Made by a program: the position numbers and the translations under genes. Shown piece by piece: positions 9,398 to 17,340 of a stretch of DNA of 50,975 nt. This stretch comes from Comamonadaceae bacterium (GTDB lineage Bacteria > Pseudomonadota > Gammaproteobacteria > Burkholderiales > Burkholderiaceae_C): NCBI GenBank assembly GCA_013297925.1, contig JAAFJC010000017.1:1-50975 (forward strand), read 5' to 3'. Every line of letters starts with the position of its first letter. Position 1 is the first letter of the stretch. The notes under the pieces were generated by a model. That model made no database searches. It was not told the origin of the DNA and saw only the letters and a list, made by a program, of their open reading frames with translations.

Positions 9398-9841
9398 ATG
9401 GTTCGCATTTATGTTTCTAGCGTGATCGATGCCACAGCAGACAGCGTGTGGTCTCGTGTACGCGATTTCAATGCGCTGCCGGTGTGGCATCCAGTGATTG
9501 CTGACAGCCGTATCGAAAACAACGAGCCCAGCGACAAGATCGGCTGTATCCGCCATTTCCACACGCGCGATGGCGGCATGATTCGCGAGAAACTGCTCAG
9601 CTTGTCTGATTACGATTTCACTTGCACCTATTCCATCTTGGAAAGTCCGATGGGTGTGGATAACTACATTGCTACTCTCAAGCTCACTCCGATCACGGAT
9701 GGCGCACGCTGCTTCGTGGAATGGAGTGCGGAGTTTGATTGTGCTGATGGGCGCGAACGAGAGCTGTCTGATTCGATCAGCAATGGTGTATTTCAAGCGG
9801 GCATGGATGCATTAAAAAATCACTTTGGCCGTCGCGGCTAA
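9398..9841 (+). CDS. SRPBCC (START/polyketide cyclase-like) family protein
   Basis: A 147-residue protein of the PYR/START-like SRPBCC fold, which holds a hydrophobic ligand pocket. Visible features: strand SSVIDATADSVWSRVRDFNALPVWHP, core strands GCIRHFHTRDGGMIREKLLSLSDYDFTCTYSI, and the long C-terminal helix DSISNGVFQAGMDALKNHF. It starts five bases after the flotillin stop. It is clearly paralogous to the N-terminal domain of the next gene (shared VWxxxRDFN, WHPxIA, LSDxD, GVFQAG/GVYEAG), so the two arose by tandem duplication. Ligand unknown. Confidence 0.88.
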   Translation: MVRIYVSSVIDATADSVWSRVRDFNALPVWHPVIADSRIENNEPSDKIGCIRHFHTRDGGMIREKLLSLSDYDFTCTYSILESPMGVDNYIATLKLTPITDGARCFVEWSAEFDCADGRERELSDSISNGVFQAGMDALKNHFGRRG

Positions 9842-9861
9842 ACGTTTGAGCGTTTCAAGTC

Positions 9862-11322
9862 ATGCTGCAAAAAGTTGTGCGTTCTACTGTGATTGATGCA
9901 CCGATTGAGCGCGTCTGGGAAGTGCTGCGCGATTTCAACAGCCATGATCGCTGGCATCCTGCGATTGCCAGCAGCTCGATTGAAGGCGGTGAGCGCAGCG
10001 ATCAAGTGGGCTGCGTACGCAATTTCAAGCTGCAAGATGGCAACCATATCTGTGAGCAGCTGATCGCACTGTCAGACATAGATCATGTCTTGACCTACTG
10101 CATTGTGCAAAGCACCGTACAGCTGGAGCGCTATGTGGCGACTGTGACGCTCAAGCGCGTCACGGATGGCAACCGCACGCTCTGGCATTGGGAATCGAGC
10201 TTTGCCACGCCACTCGGCCAAGAGCGCGCCTTGGGTGAGCTGGTTGCCAGGGGCGTGTATGAGGCAGGCTTTGAGGGGCTGAGGCGTTATTTGCTAGGCG
10301 GGGCTAGCCCAAGCTCTGGTCGCAGTGCAACTCCATCTCAAGGTGTGTCTATTGCCTCGCGCCAAATGCAAATCTCGCGCTTTGGCGATGCTTCTGTTTT
10401 GCAAATGCAATCAGCGCAGGCGCCTGCACCCGCTGCGGGGCAAGTGAGGATTGCGCAGCGCGCTGTCGGTGTGAATTTCTTTGATATCTATGTGCGCAAA
10501 GGCGCTGTGCCCGGTATTGTGGAGCCGCCAGCTTGCCTCGGCATGGAAGCCGTCGGCGCGGTGCTGGATGTGGGCGAAGGCGTGAGCGGCTTGCTGCCCG
10601 GGGATCGTGTGGCGTATCTGTGCCCGCAGCCGGGCTCGTATTGCTCGGTGCGCACGGTGAGCCATGATCAGGTGGTGCGCCTGCCTGCGGCGATTGACGA
10701 TACGGTAGCGGCCGCTCTTCTGCTCAAAGGCATCACTGCGGATTACGTGCTGCGCGATTTGGGGCATGTGCGCAAAGGCACGCGGATCTTGGTGCACGCT
10801 GCGGCAGGCGGCCTGGGCTTGCTGCTGTGCTCTTGGGCGCGCTCACTCGGCGCCACGGTGATCGGCACGGTATCAAGCGAAGCTAAGGCGCGCTTGGCGA
10901 GAGATTATGGCTGTGAGCATGTGATCGTCACCCCAGACTATCGGTTTGCCGATGCGGTGCAGCGCCTGGGCGGCGCGGATCTGATTGTGGATGGCTTGGG
11001 CGACGCAGCGCGCAGCGAAAACATGGCGGCCATTGCATCCACCGGGCATTGGATCAGCCTAGGCCAAGCCAGCGGGCCACTGGCTGCGATTTCTCCCGAA
11101 TGGCTCGCGCAAAAATCCGTCACGCTGTCTCGCCCGGTGGTGTTTCACTACACGGCGACGCAGCAAGCGCTGGCCGAGCGCGCCGCGCGTGTGTGGGCTG
11201 CGCTGGAATCCGGTGCATTGAAACGCCCACCGATTGAGCAATACGCGCTCAGCGCCGCTGCGCAAGCGCATGAGCGGCTAGAGTCTCGCCAGAGCGCTGG
11301 AGCCTTGGTGTTGATCGTGTGA
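9862..11322 (+). CDS. fusion protein: SRPBCC domain plus NADPH:quinone reductase (MDR family)
   Basis: A single 486-residue frame. Residues 1-145 are an SRPBCC domain (TVIDAPIERVWEVLRDFNSHDRWHP, CVRNFKLQDGNHICEQLIALSD). A short Ser-rich linker leads into residues about 168-486, a zinc-free medium-chain reductase of the quinone oxidoreductase type: AVGVNFFDIYVRKG, LGMEAVGAVLDVGEGVSGLLPGDRVAY, then the NADPH-binding AAAGGLGLLLCSWARSLGATVIG and C-terminal HERLESRQSAGALVLIV. Both domains look intact. SRPBCC domains could deliver or hold the hydrophobic substrate of the reductase (inference). The stop is immediately followed by the convergent stop of the GST gene. Confidence 0.88.
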   Translation: MLQKVVRSTVIDAPIERVWEVLRDFNSHDRWHPAIASSSIEGGERSDQVGCVRNFKLQDGNHICEQLIALSDIDHVLTYCIVQSTVQLERYVATVTLKRVTDGNRTLWHWESSFATPLGQERALGELVARGVYEAGFEGLRRYLLGGASPSSGRSATPSQGVSIASRQMQISRFGDASVLQMQSAQAPAPAAGQVRIAQRAVGVNFFDIYVRKGAVPGIVEPPACLGMEAVGAVLDVGEGVSGLLPGDRVAYLCPQPGSYCSVRTVSHDQVVRLPAAIDDTVAAALLLKGITADYVLRDLGHVRKGTRILVHAAAGGLGLLLCSWARSLGATVIGTVSSEAKARLARDYGCEHVIVTPDYRFADAVQRLGGADLIVDGLGDAARSENMAAIASTGHWISLGQASGPLAAISPEWLAQKSVTLSRPVVFHYTATQQALAERAARVWAALESGALKRPPIEQYALSAAAQAHERLESRQSAGALVLIV

Positions 11323-11994
11323 TCAGGCCGGTGCCATCATGCTGAGCTGCAATCGTTCGCGTTCAATCACTTTGGCAATCGATGGATGCTGAGCCAGCGT
11401 TTGAATATGCGGCCATGCGTGGGTGAATCGCGTGGGATCAATGCCGGCAATCGAGCCCCAGCGAGTGAGCGTGAGGGTGTAGGCATCGAGGGCGGTGAAG
11501 TGATCGTGGCCGTAGGCTGCGGCTGCGTATGTGCCACCTGCTGCTTTGGCTTGCCCAATCAGCGCATCAATCTCGCGCAATTGATCGGCGAAGAGCTGCA
11601 CGTTGTGTGCCTTGATCGTGGCTTGCGCGGCTGCATCAGGGGTGAACTTTTGCGGCATGAAAATGTGGGTGAAGGTGGGGTGAACACTGTTGTTCATCCA
11701 CGCTAAGGTTTGCAGCACGCGGGCTTTTTGCAGCAGGTCTGTGGGCAGGAAATGTGCAGCGGGGAAGTTGTCTGCGATGAAGGTGGTGATGGCGACGATT
11801 TGTGTGATGGCCGTGCCATCGGTCACCAGCACGGGCACTTGCGATTTTGGATTGAGCGCTTTGTATTCTTCGCCATACTGCTCGCCTTTGTGCAGCTTGA
11901 CCATTTTGGGTTCGAAAGCAGCGCCTGCAGCTTCGAGCAAGACGTGTGGCACGAAGGAGCAAGCGCCGGGTGCGAAATAGAGCTGTAAAGACAT
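11323..11994 (-). CDS. glutathione S-transferase family protein
   Basis: A 223-residue cytosolic protein with an N-terminal thioredoxin fold (LQLYFAPGACSFVPHVLLEAAGAAFEP) and an all-helical C-terminal domain. The GACS motif with Cys12 is typical of beta-class bacterial GSTs, where the cysteine contacts glutathione. The cis-Pro motif appears as SQVPVLVTDG and the following TQIVAITTFIAD holds the glutathione gamma-Glu site (normally xES; here TQI, so binding may be modified). Likely detoxification or a small-molecule conjugation role. It stands alone on the minus strand, with the sbtB gene upstream and a palindromic element between them. Confidence 0.88.
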   Translation of the reverse strand: MSLQLYFAPGACSFVPHVLLEAAGAAFEPKMVKLHKGEQYGEEYKALNPKSQVPVLVTDGTAITQIVAITTFIADNFPAAHFLPTDLLQKARVLQTLAWMNNSVHPTFTHIFMPQKFTPDAAAQATIKAHNVQLFADQLREIDALIGQAKAAGGTYAAAAYGHDHFTALDAYTLTLTRWGSIAGIDPTRFTHAWPHIQTLAQHPSIAKVIERERLQLSMMAPA

Positions 11995-12012
11995 GTTTAT
12001 CTCGATATTTTG

Positions 12013-12075
12013 ATCAAAAATGGCTGATCGCCGGCATAAATACTGCGCGAACAGCTATGAAATTAGGAGCATTAG
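12013..12075 (-). repeat. palindromic element copy 1 (intergenic, at sbtB stop)
   Basis: Reading the minus strand, the copy begins at the TAA of sbtB and shows TGCTCCTAATTTCATAGCTG, then GCGCAGTATTTATGCCGGCG and an AT-rich tail ending in TTTTTGATCAAAA. Arms GCTGATCGC and GCGAACAGC form a hairpin. It is the only copy in this window outside a coding core. Confidence 0.75.
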
Positions 12076-12374
12076 AATTTCTCGCTACGCAGCACCTGCA
12101 CATCGGCAAAGTACAGCGTGAGCCCGAAATCTTCTGCATATTCTGCCAGCAGATGGGCAGCGAGCGCATCGGCCACTTCAGGGCTGCAAATGGTTTTCAT
12201 CTCGATGGTGCGGTCGTTGTCCCAGCTGCCCTGTCGGGTGCCGGCATCTGAGCCGCCGCGCACATCCCAGATGGTGTAGCCATGCGCGCCGAAGCGCTTG
12301 GCATCTTGCACGAGGCGCTTTTCTAGCGCGGCTTCGGCGAAGATGACGAGGAGTTTTTTGGGGTGTTTGTCCAT
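12072..12374 (-). CDS. sbtB: PII-like protein SbtB
   Basis: A roughly 100-residue PII-fold protein placed 8 bases after sbtA. I start it at ATG 12374 because GAGGTG lies 6 bases before it and the ferredoxin-like fold begins at KKLLVIFAEAALEKRLVQDAKRFGAHGYTIWDVRGG. The T-loop region reads SDAGTRQGSWDNDRTIEMKTI, as in SbtB proteins; cyanobacterial SbtB binds cAMP and adenine nucleotides and controls the bicarbonate transporter SbtA. The C-terminal CGPxGC redox loop of many cyanobacterial SbtB proteins is absent: the protein ends at VLRSEKF, exactly where a palindromic element starts. Confidence 0.85.
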   Translation of the reverse strand: MDKHPKKLLVIFAEAALEKRLVQDAKRFGAHGYTIWDVRGGSDAGTRQGSWDNDRTIEMKTICSPEVADALAAHLLAEYAEDFGLTLYFADVQVLRSEKF

Positions 12375-12382
12375 GGCGCACC

Positions 12383-13345
12383 TCAGGAGATTTTTTGCGC
12401 GAGCCAAGTGTAGAGCGGCACGCCGATGACGATGTTGAAAGGGAAGCTGATGCCAAGCGCGGCGGCAATCGACAGGCCTGCATTGCCTTGCGGCACAGCC
12501 ATGCGCATCGCGGTGGGTGCGGCGATGTAGCTGGCGCTGGCGGCGAGTGTGGCTAGGATGGCGATGCCGCCAGTTGAGAGGCCAAGCGCTTTGCCTAGAC
12601 CCGCGCCAAGCAAAGACAGCACCAGTGGCGAGACGATGCCCACAGCGAGCAAGCGCAGCCCATAGCGCTTGACTTCGGGCAACTGCGCGCCAGCCACCAA
12701 GCCCAGCTCCAGCAAGAAGAGCGCGAGCACGCCTTTGAAGAGATCGGTGAACAGCGGTGCAATCGGCTTCAAACCTGCTTCGCCCATCACCGCGCCAATC
12801 ACGAGGCCGCCAACGAGCAGCAGCACCGATTTGCCAAACAACACCTCATGCGCGAGCTCACGCCAGTTGCTCTTTGCTTCAACGGATTTACCTTCAAGAG
12901 CTTTGACGCGATTGAGCTCACGCCGCGCTAAGAACACACCCGCCACAATGCCCGGCGCTTCCATCACCGCCACCCACAGAGCTGCATGCGCTTCAAAGGC
13001 CACGCCTTGGCGCTGCAAATAGCTGGAAGCCACGGCAAAGGTCACGACACTCACTGAGCCGTAATGTGCTGCGAGCACGGCACTATCAACACCCGAAAAG
13101 CCCATGCGCTTGAGCACAGGCGTCATGAGCATGGGGATCACAGCTCCTAGCGCCATGCAAGCGAGGATTTGCGGCAGCACGGCTTGCAGGCTCTGCTTGT
13201 GCAGTTCAATGCCACCTTTTAACCCAATGGCTAGCAGTAGATACACAGATAAGGCTTCGTACAAAGCCTGTGGTAATTTCAAATCACTTTTACCTAGGCG
13301 GGCGATCACGCCGAGGATGAAAAATAAAACGACAGCGTCAATCAT
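12383..13345 (-). CDS. sbtA: sodium-dependent bicarbonate transport family permease SbtA
   Basis: A 320-residue polytopic membrane protein of the SbtA/DUF897 family with about ten hydrophobic segments in two inverted halves. Conserved segments include LFFILGVIARLGKSDLKLPQALYE, LAIGLKGGIEL, AAHYGSVSVVTF, PGIVAGVFLARRE and ASASYIAAPTAMRMAVPQGNAGLSIA. The APTAMR segment in the crossing helix carries substrate and sodium ligands in SbtA. The cytoplasmic linker between halves (RVKALEGKSVEAKSNWRE) is short. Likely imports bicarbonate with sodium, inhibited by the PII-like partner encoded downstream. Two bases separate it from the upstream DUF3717/DUF1289 gene. Confidence 0.88.
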   Translation of the reverse strand: MIDAVVLFFILGVIARLGKSDLKLPQALYEALSVYLLLAIGLKGGIELHKQSLQAVLPQILACMALGAVIPMLMTPVLKRMGFSGVDSAVLAAHYGSVSVVTFAVASSYLQRQGVAFEAHAALWVAVMEAPGIVAGVFLARRELNRVKALEGKSVEAKSNWRELAHEVLFGKSVLLLVGGLVIGAVMGEAGLKPIAPLFTDLFKGVLALFLLELGLVAGAQLPEVKRYGLRLLAVGIVSPLVLSLLGAGLGKALGLSTGGIAILATLAASASYIAAPTAMRMAVPQGNAGLSIAAALGISFPFNIVIGVPLYTWLAQKIS

Positions 13346-13347
13346 GT

Positions 13348-13830
13348 TTAGAGTAATAAAGGTGTCGAAGCAATCGCGGCTTGTTCGCGCTTTTCTGCCG
13401 CACGCTCGGAATAACGGTTAAAACGCCAGGATGTGCCCTCGGCTGTGATGCGTTGCCACACGCCGCGCTTGGCTGCCGGGCTCATCTCGGGCCAATGCTG
13501 CACCTCGGCAAACTTGCGGCCGCAGCCTTTGCAATAGTCATCGCCTTGGCTGGTGGAGCAAATCGCAATGCAAGGCGTATCTGGCGTGCTTTCATACCAA
13601 GCCAGCCAAGCTTCCATCGCCTTCTTCGGCATCGAAAATTCGCTGGCGCGATCCTGCTTGTGAAACACCAAGAGGGCGTAAATCTCGGCCAGCGCACGCA
13701 AAGGTGCGGCCAGCGTCACGCCATCGGGCGAGGGGCTTTTGATACGCCAGTAGTTGATCGCGGCTTCAATATCGCTGATGTGAATGCCGACGGGCTCGGT
13801 GCGGAAAGGATCGTGCAGGGCATCAGACAT
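13348..13830 (-). CDS. DUF3717 plus DUF1289 domain protein
   Basis: About 160 residues with two small conserved domains. The first (GIHISDIEAAINYWRIKSPSPDG) matches DUF3717, a short helical module of Burkholderiales. The second (PCIAICSTSQGDDYCKGCGRKFAEVQHWPEMSPAAKRGVWQRI) is DUF1289, with the Cys pattern PCIxxC...CxGCxR expected to bind zinc or an iron-sulfur cluster. Function is unknown. I choose ATG 13830 because the DUF3717 region starts shortly after it; an upstream in-frame start at 13878 would add 16 basic residues. It is followed by sbtA after 2 bases, so they are probably co-transcribed. Confidence 0.8.
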   Translation of the reverse strand: MSDALHDPFRTEPVGIHISDIEAAINYWRIKSPSPDGVTLAAPLRALAEIYALLVFHKQDRASEFSMPKKAMEAWLAWYESTPDTPCIAICSTSQGDDYCKGCGRKFAEVQHWPEMSPAAKRGVWQRITAEGTSWRFNRYSERAAEKREQAAIASTPLLL

Positions 13831-13912
13831 GGGAGTGGGATGATACCTGAGAGCTTTGATTGGCTGTTGATGCGGCAATAAGCTGTTGCACCCTGCGTGG
13901 TTTGGGGTGGCA

Positions 13913-14039
13913 GCCCGTGCGATGTGGCTTTGCGTCTGGCTCCATGTCCTCCGGCGGGAATGGGTCTTTTATTCTCCGGTCATGCTGTCTCCCGCCTCCC
14001 CCTTTACTTGCGCCAGACGCAAAGCCACATCACACGGGC
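13913..14039. repeat. long imperfect inverted repeat, 28-bp arms
   Basis: Arms 13913-13940 and 14012-14039 are complementary at 27 of 28 positions (arm core GATGTGGCTTTGCGTCTGGC). The 71-base spacer holds a second nested pair GGCGGGA (13953-13959) and TCCCGCC (13990-13996). It lies between the stop of the TACO1/YebC gene and the start of the DUF3717/DUF1289 gene, both on the minus strand. It could be a terminator-like RNA stem, a REP-like unit or a MITE remnant. No target-site duplication is obvious. Confidence 0.75.
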
Positions 14040-14081
14040 ATGGGCTTTTGTGACCCAGCAAGATGCGCGAACGTCCTAGTT

Positions 14082-14789
14082 TTAGGCTAACGCCACGTAC
14101 ACGTTTTGCACATCATCATTGGCATCAATCGCTGCCAAGAAGGCTTCAACCTCTTCTAAATCTGCGGCGGAAAGAGATGCAGCGCTCACGGGATTCTTCG
14201 GCTTGTAGCCCAGCTTGGCAGACAGCACATTGAAACCCTGCGCGGGCAGGGCGCGGCTCACTGTGTCTAGGTCAGCGGCATCGGTGGTGAAGTGAGCAGT
14301 GTTCTCTTCTGCATTCACCTCGAAATCTTGCGCGCCGGCTTCGATGGCGGCCATCTCTGCGTCAGAGCCTGCCGCGCCTTCGGCTTCAATCATGCCCACA
14401 TGGTCAAAATCCCAAGAAACAGAGCCGCTGGTGCCGAGTTGGCCTTTGCGGAAGAGCACGCGCATCTCGGGGGCGGTGCGATTCACGTTATCAGTGAGGC
14501 ATTCCACCATCAGCGCCACGCGATGCGGCGCGAAGCCTTCGTAGATCACATGCGAATAATTCACTGCATCCGCGCCAGTGCCTGAGCCTTTTTTGATCGC
14601 GCGCTCAATCGTGTCTTTGGGCATGGAGACTTTGCGCGCCTGCTCCAGCGCCATGCGCAGCTTGGCGTTGCCCGCAGGATCAGCACCGCCTTTCGCTGCA
14701 ACGACGATGTCTTTCGCTAAGCGACCAAAAATTTTGCCGCGTGCATTTGCTGCGAGTTCTTTGCCTTTGGCTTTCCATTGCGCGCCCAT
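14082..14789 (-). CDS. YebC/PmpR (TACO1) family protein
   Basis: A 235-residue protein of the YebC/TACO1 family (usual 235-250). Conserved blocks: [109 protein letters not shown]. The divergent N-terminus (lacking the usual AGHSKWANI) points to the YeeN-like branch rather than RuvC-linked YebC. Members are reported as DNA-binding regulators or as ribosome-associated factors for polyproline translation. It ends 13 bases before... the ung stop lies 13 bases upstream, so both belong to the trpC-ung transcript. Confidence 0.88.
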   Translation of the reverse strand: MGAQWKAKGKELAANARGKIFGRLAKDIVVAAKGGADPAGNAKLRMALEQARKVSMPKDTIERAIKKGSGTGADAVNYSHVIYEGFAPHRVALMVECLTDNVNRTAPEMRVLFRKGQLGTSGSVSWDFDHVGMIEAEGAAGSDAEMAAIEAGAQDFEVNAEENTAHFTTDAADLDTVSRALPAQGFNVLSAKLGYKPKNPVSAASLSAADLEEVEAFLAAIDANDDVQNVYVALA

Positions 14790-14802
14790 GATTCGATGTC
14801 TT

Positions 14803-15516
14803 TCAAGAAAATAAATTAGCGTGACCTAAAAACTGGCTAGCTTTGCCGAAATGCCCGCAGCCGATGAAGGGCTCGGGCGGGCGAAGTGCAGACAGTGGCG
14901 AGGGGTGATTCGCCGTGAGGATCAGATGCCGTTGGTCTGTATTGTGCCGCGAGATCAAATCGCACTTGGCCTGCGCATGGCCGCCCCAGAGCAGGAAGGC
15001 CACGGGGGATGATTTCTTGGCGCAGGCTTCGATGAGCTGGTCAGTGAGCTGCTCCCAGCCTTTTTTTGCGTGGCTCGCGGGCTGGCCGTCTTCCACGGTG
15101 AGTGTGGTGTTGAGGAGCAAGATACCTTGCGCTGCCCAGTTCATGAGCGAGCCGTGTATAGCTGGCGGGATGCCGAGATCATGCTCCCGCTCTTTGAACA
15201 TATTGCGCAGACTGGGCGGAATTTTTACGCCTTGAGCCACAGAAAACGCCAAGCCCTCCGCTTGCCCCGCACCGTGATACGGATCTTGCCCGAGGATGAC
15301 GACGCGCACGTCTTTCAGGGCAGTGAGTGTGAGCGCTTTGAATGGCTCGGGGGGATAGATGATTGCGTCCGCGGCTCGGCGCTCGTGCAAATAGGTTTGC
15401 AGCGATTTGCCAGTAGCGCTGTTCAGAAAATCCTGCACGATGCTCTGCCAATCGGCATGAAGACCTTGGGAAGCGAGATCACCCTGCCAAGAAGCTGTAG
15501 CGAATAAGTCATTCAT
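14803..15516 (-). CDS. ung: uracil-DNA glycosylase, family 1
   Basis: A 237-residue cytosolic enzyme that excises uracil from DNA and starts base-excision repair. The water-activating loop [18 protein letters not shown] (catalytic Asp near residue 78), the uracil-recognition strand [37 protein letters not shown] and the minor-groove intercalation loop [21 protein letters not shown] (catalytic His about residue 204) are all intact. A large inverted repeat lies just upstream, between this gene and trpC. Confidence 0.96.
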   Translation of the reverse strand: MNDLFATASWQGDLASQGLHADWQSIVQDFLNSATGKSLQTYLHERRAADAIIYPPEPFKALTLTALKDVRVVILGQDPYHGAGQAEGLAFSVAQGVKIPPSLRNMFKEREHDLGIPPAIHGSLMNWAAQGILLLNTTLTVEDGQPASHAKKGWEQLTDQLIEACAKKSSPVAFLLWGGHAQAKCDLISRHNTDQRHLILTANHPSPLSALRPPEPFIGCGHFGKASQFLGHANLFS

Positions 15517-15540
15517 ATGGCGGTCTATGCTGCTTTGAAT

Positions 15541-15650
15541 ATCCGGGACGCGAAAGACGCGAAAGTTACGCGAAAAGCGCGAAAAAGAAATTTATGAATG
15601 GGTATTTTTCGCGTCTTTCGCGTAACTTTCGCGCATTTCGCGTTCCGGAT
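15541..15650. repeat. large stem-loop built from GCGAAA-type tandem units
   Basis: Arms 15541-15586 and 15605-15650 (46 bases each) are complementary at 41 positions around an 18-base AT-rich loop. Each arm is itself a run of short direct units of the form ACGCGAAAGAC / GCGAAAGTTAC / GCGAAAAGC. It sits in the gap between trpC (stop 15660) and ung (start 15516), both on the minus strand. The transcript could fold into a very stable hairpin that ends or protects the trpC mRNA. Confidence 0.85.
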
Positions 15651-15659
15651 GTTTTGAAT

Positions 15660-16529
15660 TCAAGCAAACAACTCAGCCAGCGCCAAGCCCGGATCATCCG
15701 CGCGCATGAAGGCCTCGCCTACCAAGAAGGCATGCACATTCGCTTCTCGCATGCGCTGCACATCGGCTTTGCCAAGGATGCCGCTCTCAGTCACGAGTAG
15801 CTTGTCTTTCGGCACATCGGCAAGCATGTTGAGCGTGGTGTCGAGCGTCACGTCAAACGTGCGCAGGTTGCGGTTGTTGATACCGAGCATGGTTTTACCG
15901 GGCACGTTTTTCAGCTTCAACGCGCGCTCCATCTCGGCGCGATCATGCACTTCCACGAGCACGGCCATATCGAGGCTCAGCGCGCAAGCTTGCAGATCTG
16001 CCATTTGCGCATCATCCAAGCAAGCGGCAATCAGCAAAATGCAATCGGCGCCCATCGCGCGAGATTCATCAATCTGATATGGCTCGATCATGAAATCTTT
16101 GCGCAGCACGGGCAGCTCGCAGGAGGCTCTCGCGAGCTTCAAATAGTCAGCGTGGCCTTGGAAAAATTGCTTATCAGTCAGCACCGAGAGGCAAGCGGCT
16201 GAGACGATTTTTGCTTTCGCCGCATCGCTGAGCTTGCTCGTCTTCTCCGCTTTCATCACAGCAGCAGTGTTGCCCAATGCATAGCTTTGCGCAATATCCG
16301 CCGCATCAAATTCTTCGCGCAGCACGCCCTTCGATGGCGAGGCTTTCTTGACTTCAGCGATCACGGCTGCGTGGCCATTGGCGATCTTCGCGCGGATCGC
16401 CCCCACAAAATCCCGCACGATCACACGGCTCTCCGCATCGGCGCGCATGGCGGCTGGAGAGATTTTTTGCTTGGCGGCGGCGATTTCTTCGCGCTTGATG
16501 GCGACGATTTTGTTCAGGATGTCAGACAT
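15660..16529 (-). CDS. trpC: indole-3-glycerol phosphate synthase
   Basis: A 289-residue TIM-barrel enzyme of tryptophan synthesis that closes the indole ring of CdRP. Catalytic segments are visible: [20 protein letters not shown] (Lys of the phosphate site), [57 protein letters not shown] and [16 protein letters not shown]. Start at ATG 16529 matches the usual [16 protein letters not shown]. It overlaps the restriction endonuclease stop by 8 bases, has no clear ribosome-binding site, and the trpE/G/D genes are not nearby. Confidence 0.95.
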   Translation of the reverse strand: MSDILNKIVAIKREEIAAAKQKISPAAMRADAESRVIVRDFVGAIRAKIANGHAAVIAEVKKASPSKGVLREEFDAADIAQSYALGNTAAVMKAEKTSKLSDAAKAKIVSAACLSVLTDKQFFQGHADYLKLARASCELPVLRKDFMIEPYQIDESRAMGADCILLIAACLDDAQMADLQACALSLDMAVLVEVHDRAEMERALKLKNVPGKTMLGINNRNLRTFDVTLDTTLNMLADVPKDKLLVTESGILGKADVQRMREANVHAFLVGEAFMRADDPGLALAELFA

Positions 16530-17340
16530 GTGGTTTGGATAGTGTGGAATAGGTCGTGAGGTCTTTTGCTGAAATCTCAGCACTGCGTACCAATTTATAG
16601 TGATTTTCTCTGACTATTTTTACGTCACCTGCATCGGTGATCAATTCAAACATGGCGATTCGCCCATCGTCCATGAACTGGGCTGAGACTGGTCTACAAA
16701 TCAAATGCGGGAATTTCTCAGCGCAGCATGCAGCATCTTGTAGGGTTTGAACCATGCCATGCTTGTCATTACCTCCTTTGGCTTGAACAGGAACGACAAA
16801 TTGCCTTCCGAAATGATCAACACCAACATAAATCTCATCGATCTCAATTTGCCCCATCTCTTTGACTGTTGTGCGTAAGTGATTTTGTAGGGAGTAGCTT
16901 GTGATCCCTAGAAAGATGTCGATCAAACGGTTATAGCGAACCTTAGCAAGCAAGGCTTGTTCATCACCCAAGGCGTGCTTGGAGATGATCTCAGGGGTGG
17001 AATCAGGAATTTTGACTGTGAGTAGCTCTGCTCTTGGCACAATCCGATTGAATTTCACCATTCGGAAGCGGTAACTGGCCTTGCCAATTCCTTCGATCAC
17101 CCACTCCATGTCCTTTTTAGCGGTTTGTGTGATTTGTTCTGGCAAATCAACACGGTAGCGAAAAGAGTAGATCACATCGCCTACATTTTTGGGTAATGCA
17201 ATCTCTAAATCGCTAGCGATACTGACGATCTCATCGCGCTCGAATTTAAATTCAAGTATGCCTTTGCGGAAATGCTTTTTAAAGACAGCTTCAATGAGCG
17301 CACTGTATCGATTTTGTACAAGTTTGCTGGACTTAGGCAT
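16522..17340 (-). CDS. putative type II restriction endonuclease (PD-(D/E)XK-like)
   Basis: A 272-residue protein without a confident named family. Its position directly behind a C5 DNA methyltransferase (8-base overlap) argues for the cognate endonuclease. A plausible nuclease core is [27 protein letters not shown], with an acidic residue about 18 residues before Q-x-K; Mrr-type nucleases use the same QxK variant of the PD-(D/E)XK site. Base composition is lower in GC than in the neighbours and fits horizontal transfer. Alternative: another DNA-processing protein of the modification system. Confidence 0.7.
   Translation of the reverse strand: MPKSSKLVQNRYSALIEAVFKKHFRKGILEFKFERDEIVSIASDLEIALPKNVGDVIYSFRYRVDLPEQITQTAKKDMEWVIEGIGKASYRFRMVKFNRIVPRAELLTVKIPDSTPEIISKHALGDEQALLAKVRYNRLIDIFLGITSYSLQNHLRTTVKEMGQIEIDEIYVGVDHFGRQFVVPVQAKGGNDKHGMVQTLQDAACCAEKFPHLICRPVSAQFMDDGRIAMFELITDAGDVKIVRENHYKLVRSAEISAKDLTTYSTLSKPHV

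Noticed and set aside
13860-14090. Small plus-strand gene in the inverted-repeat region
   Set aside because: The frame runs through both repeat arms, has no ribosome site and no recognisable protein features.
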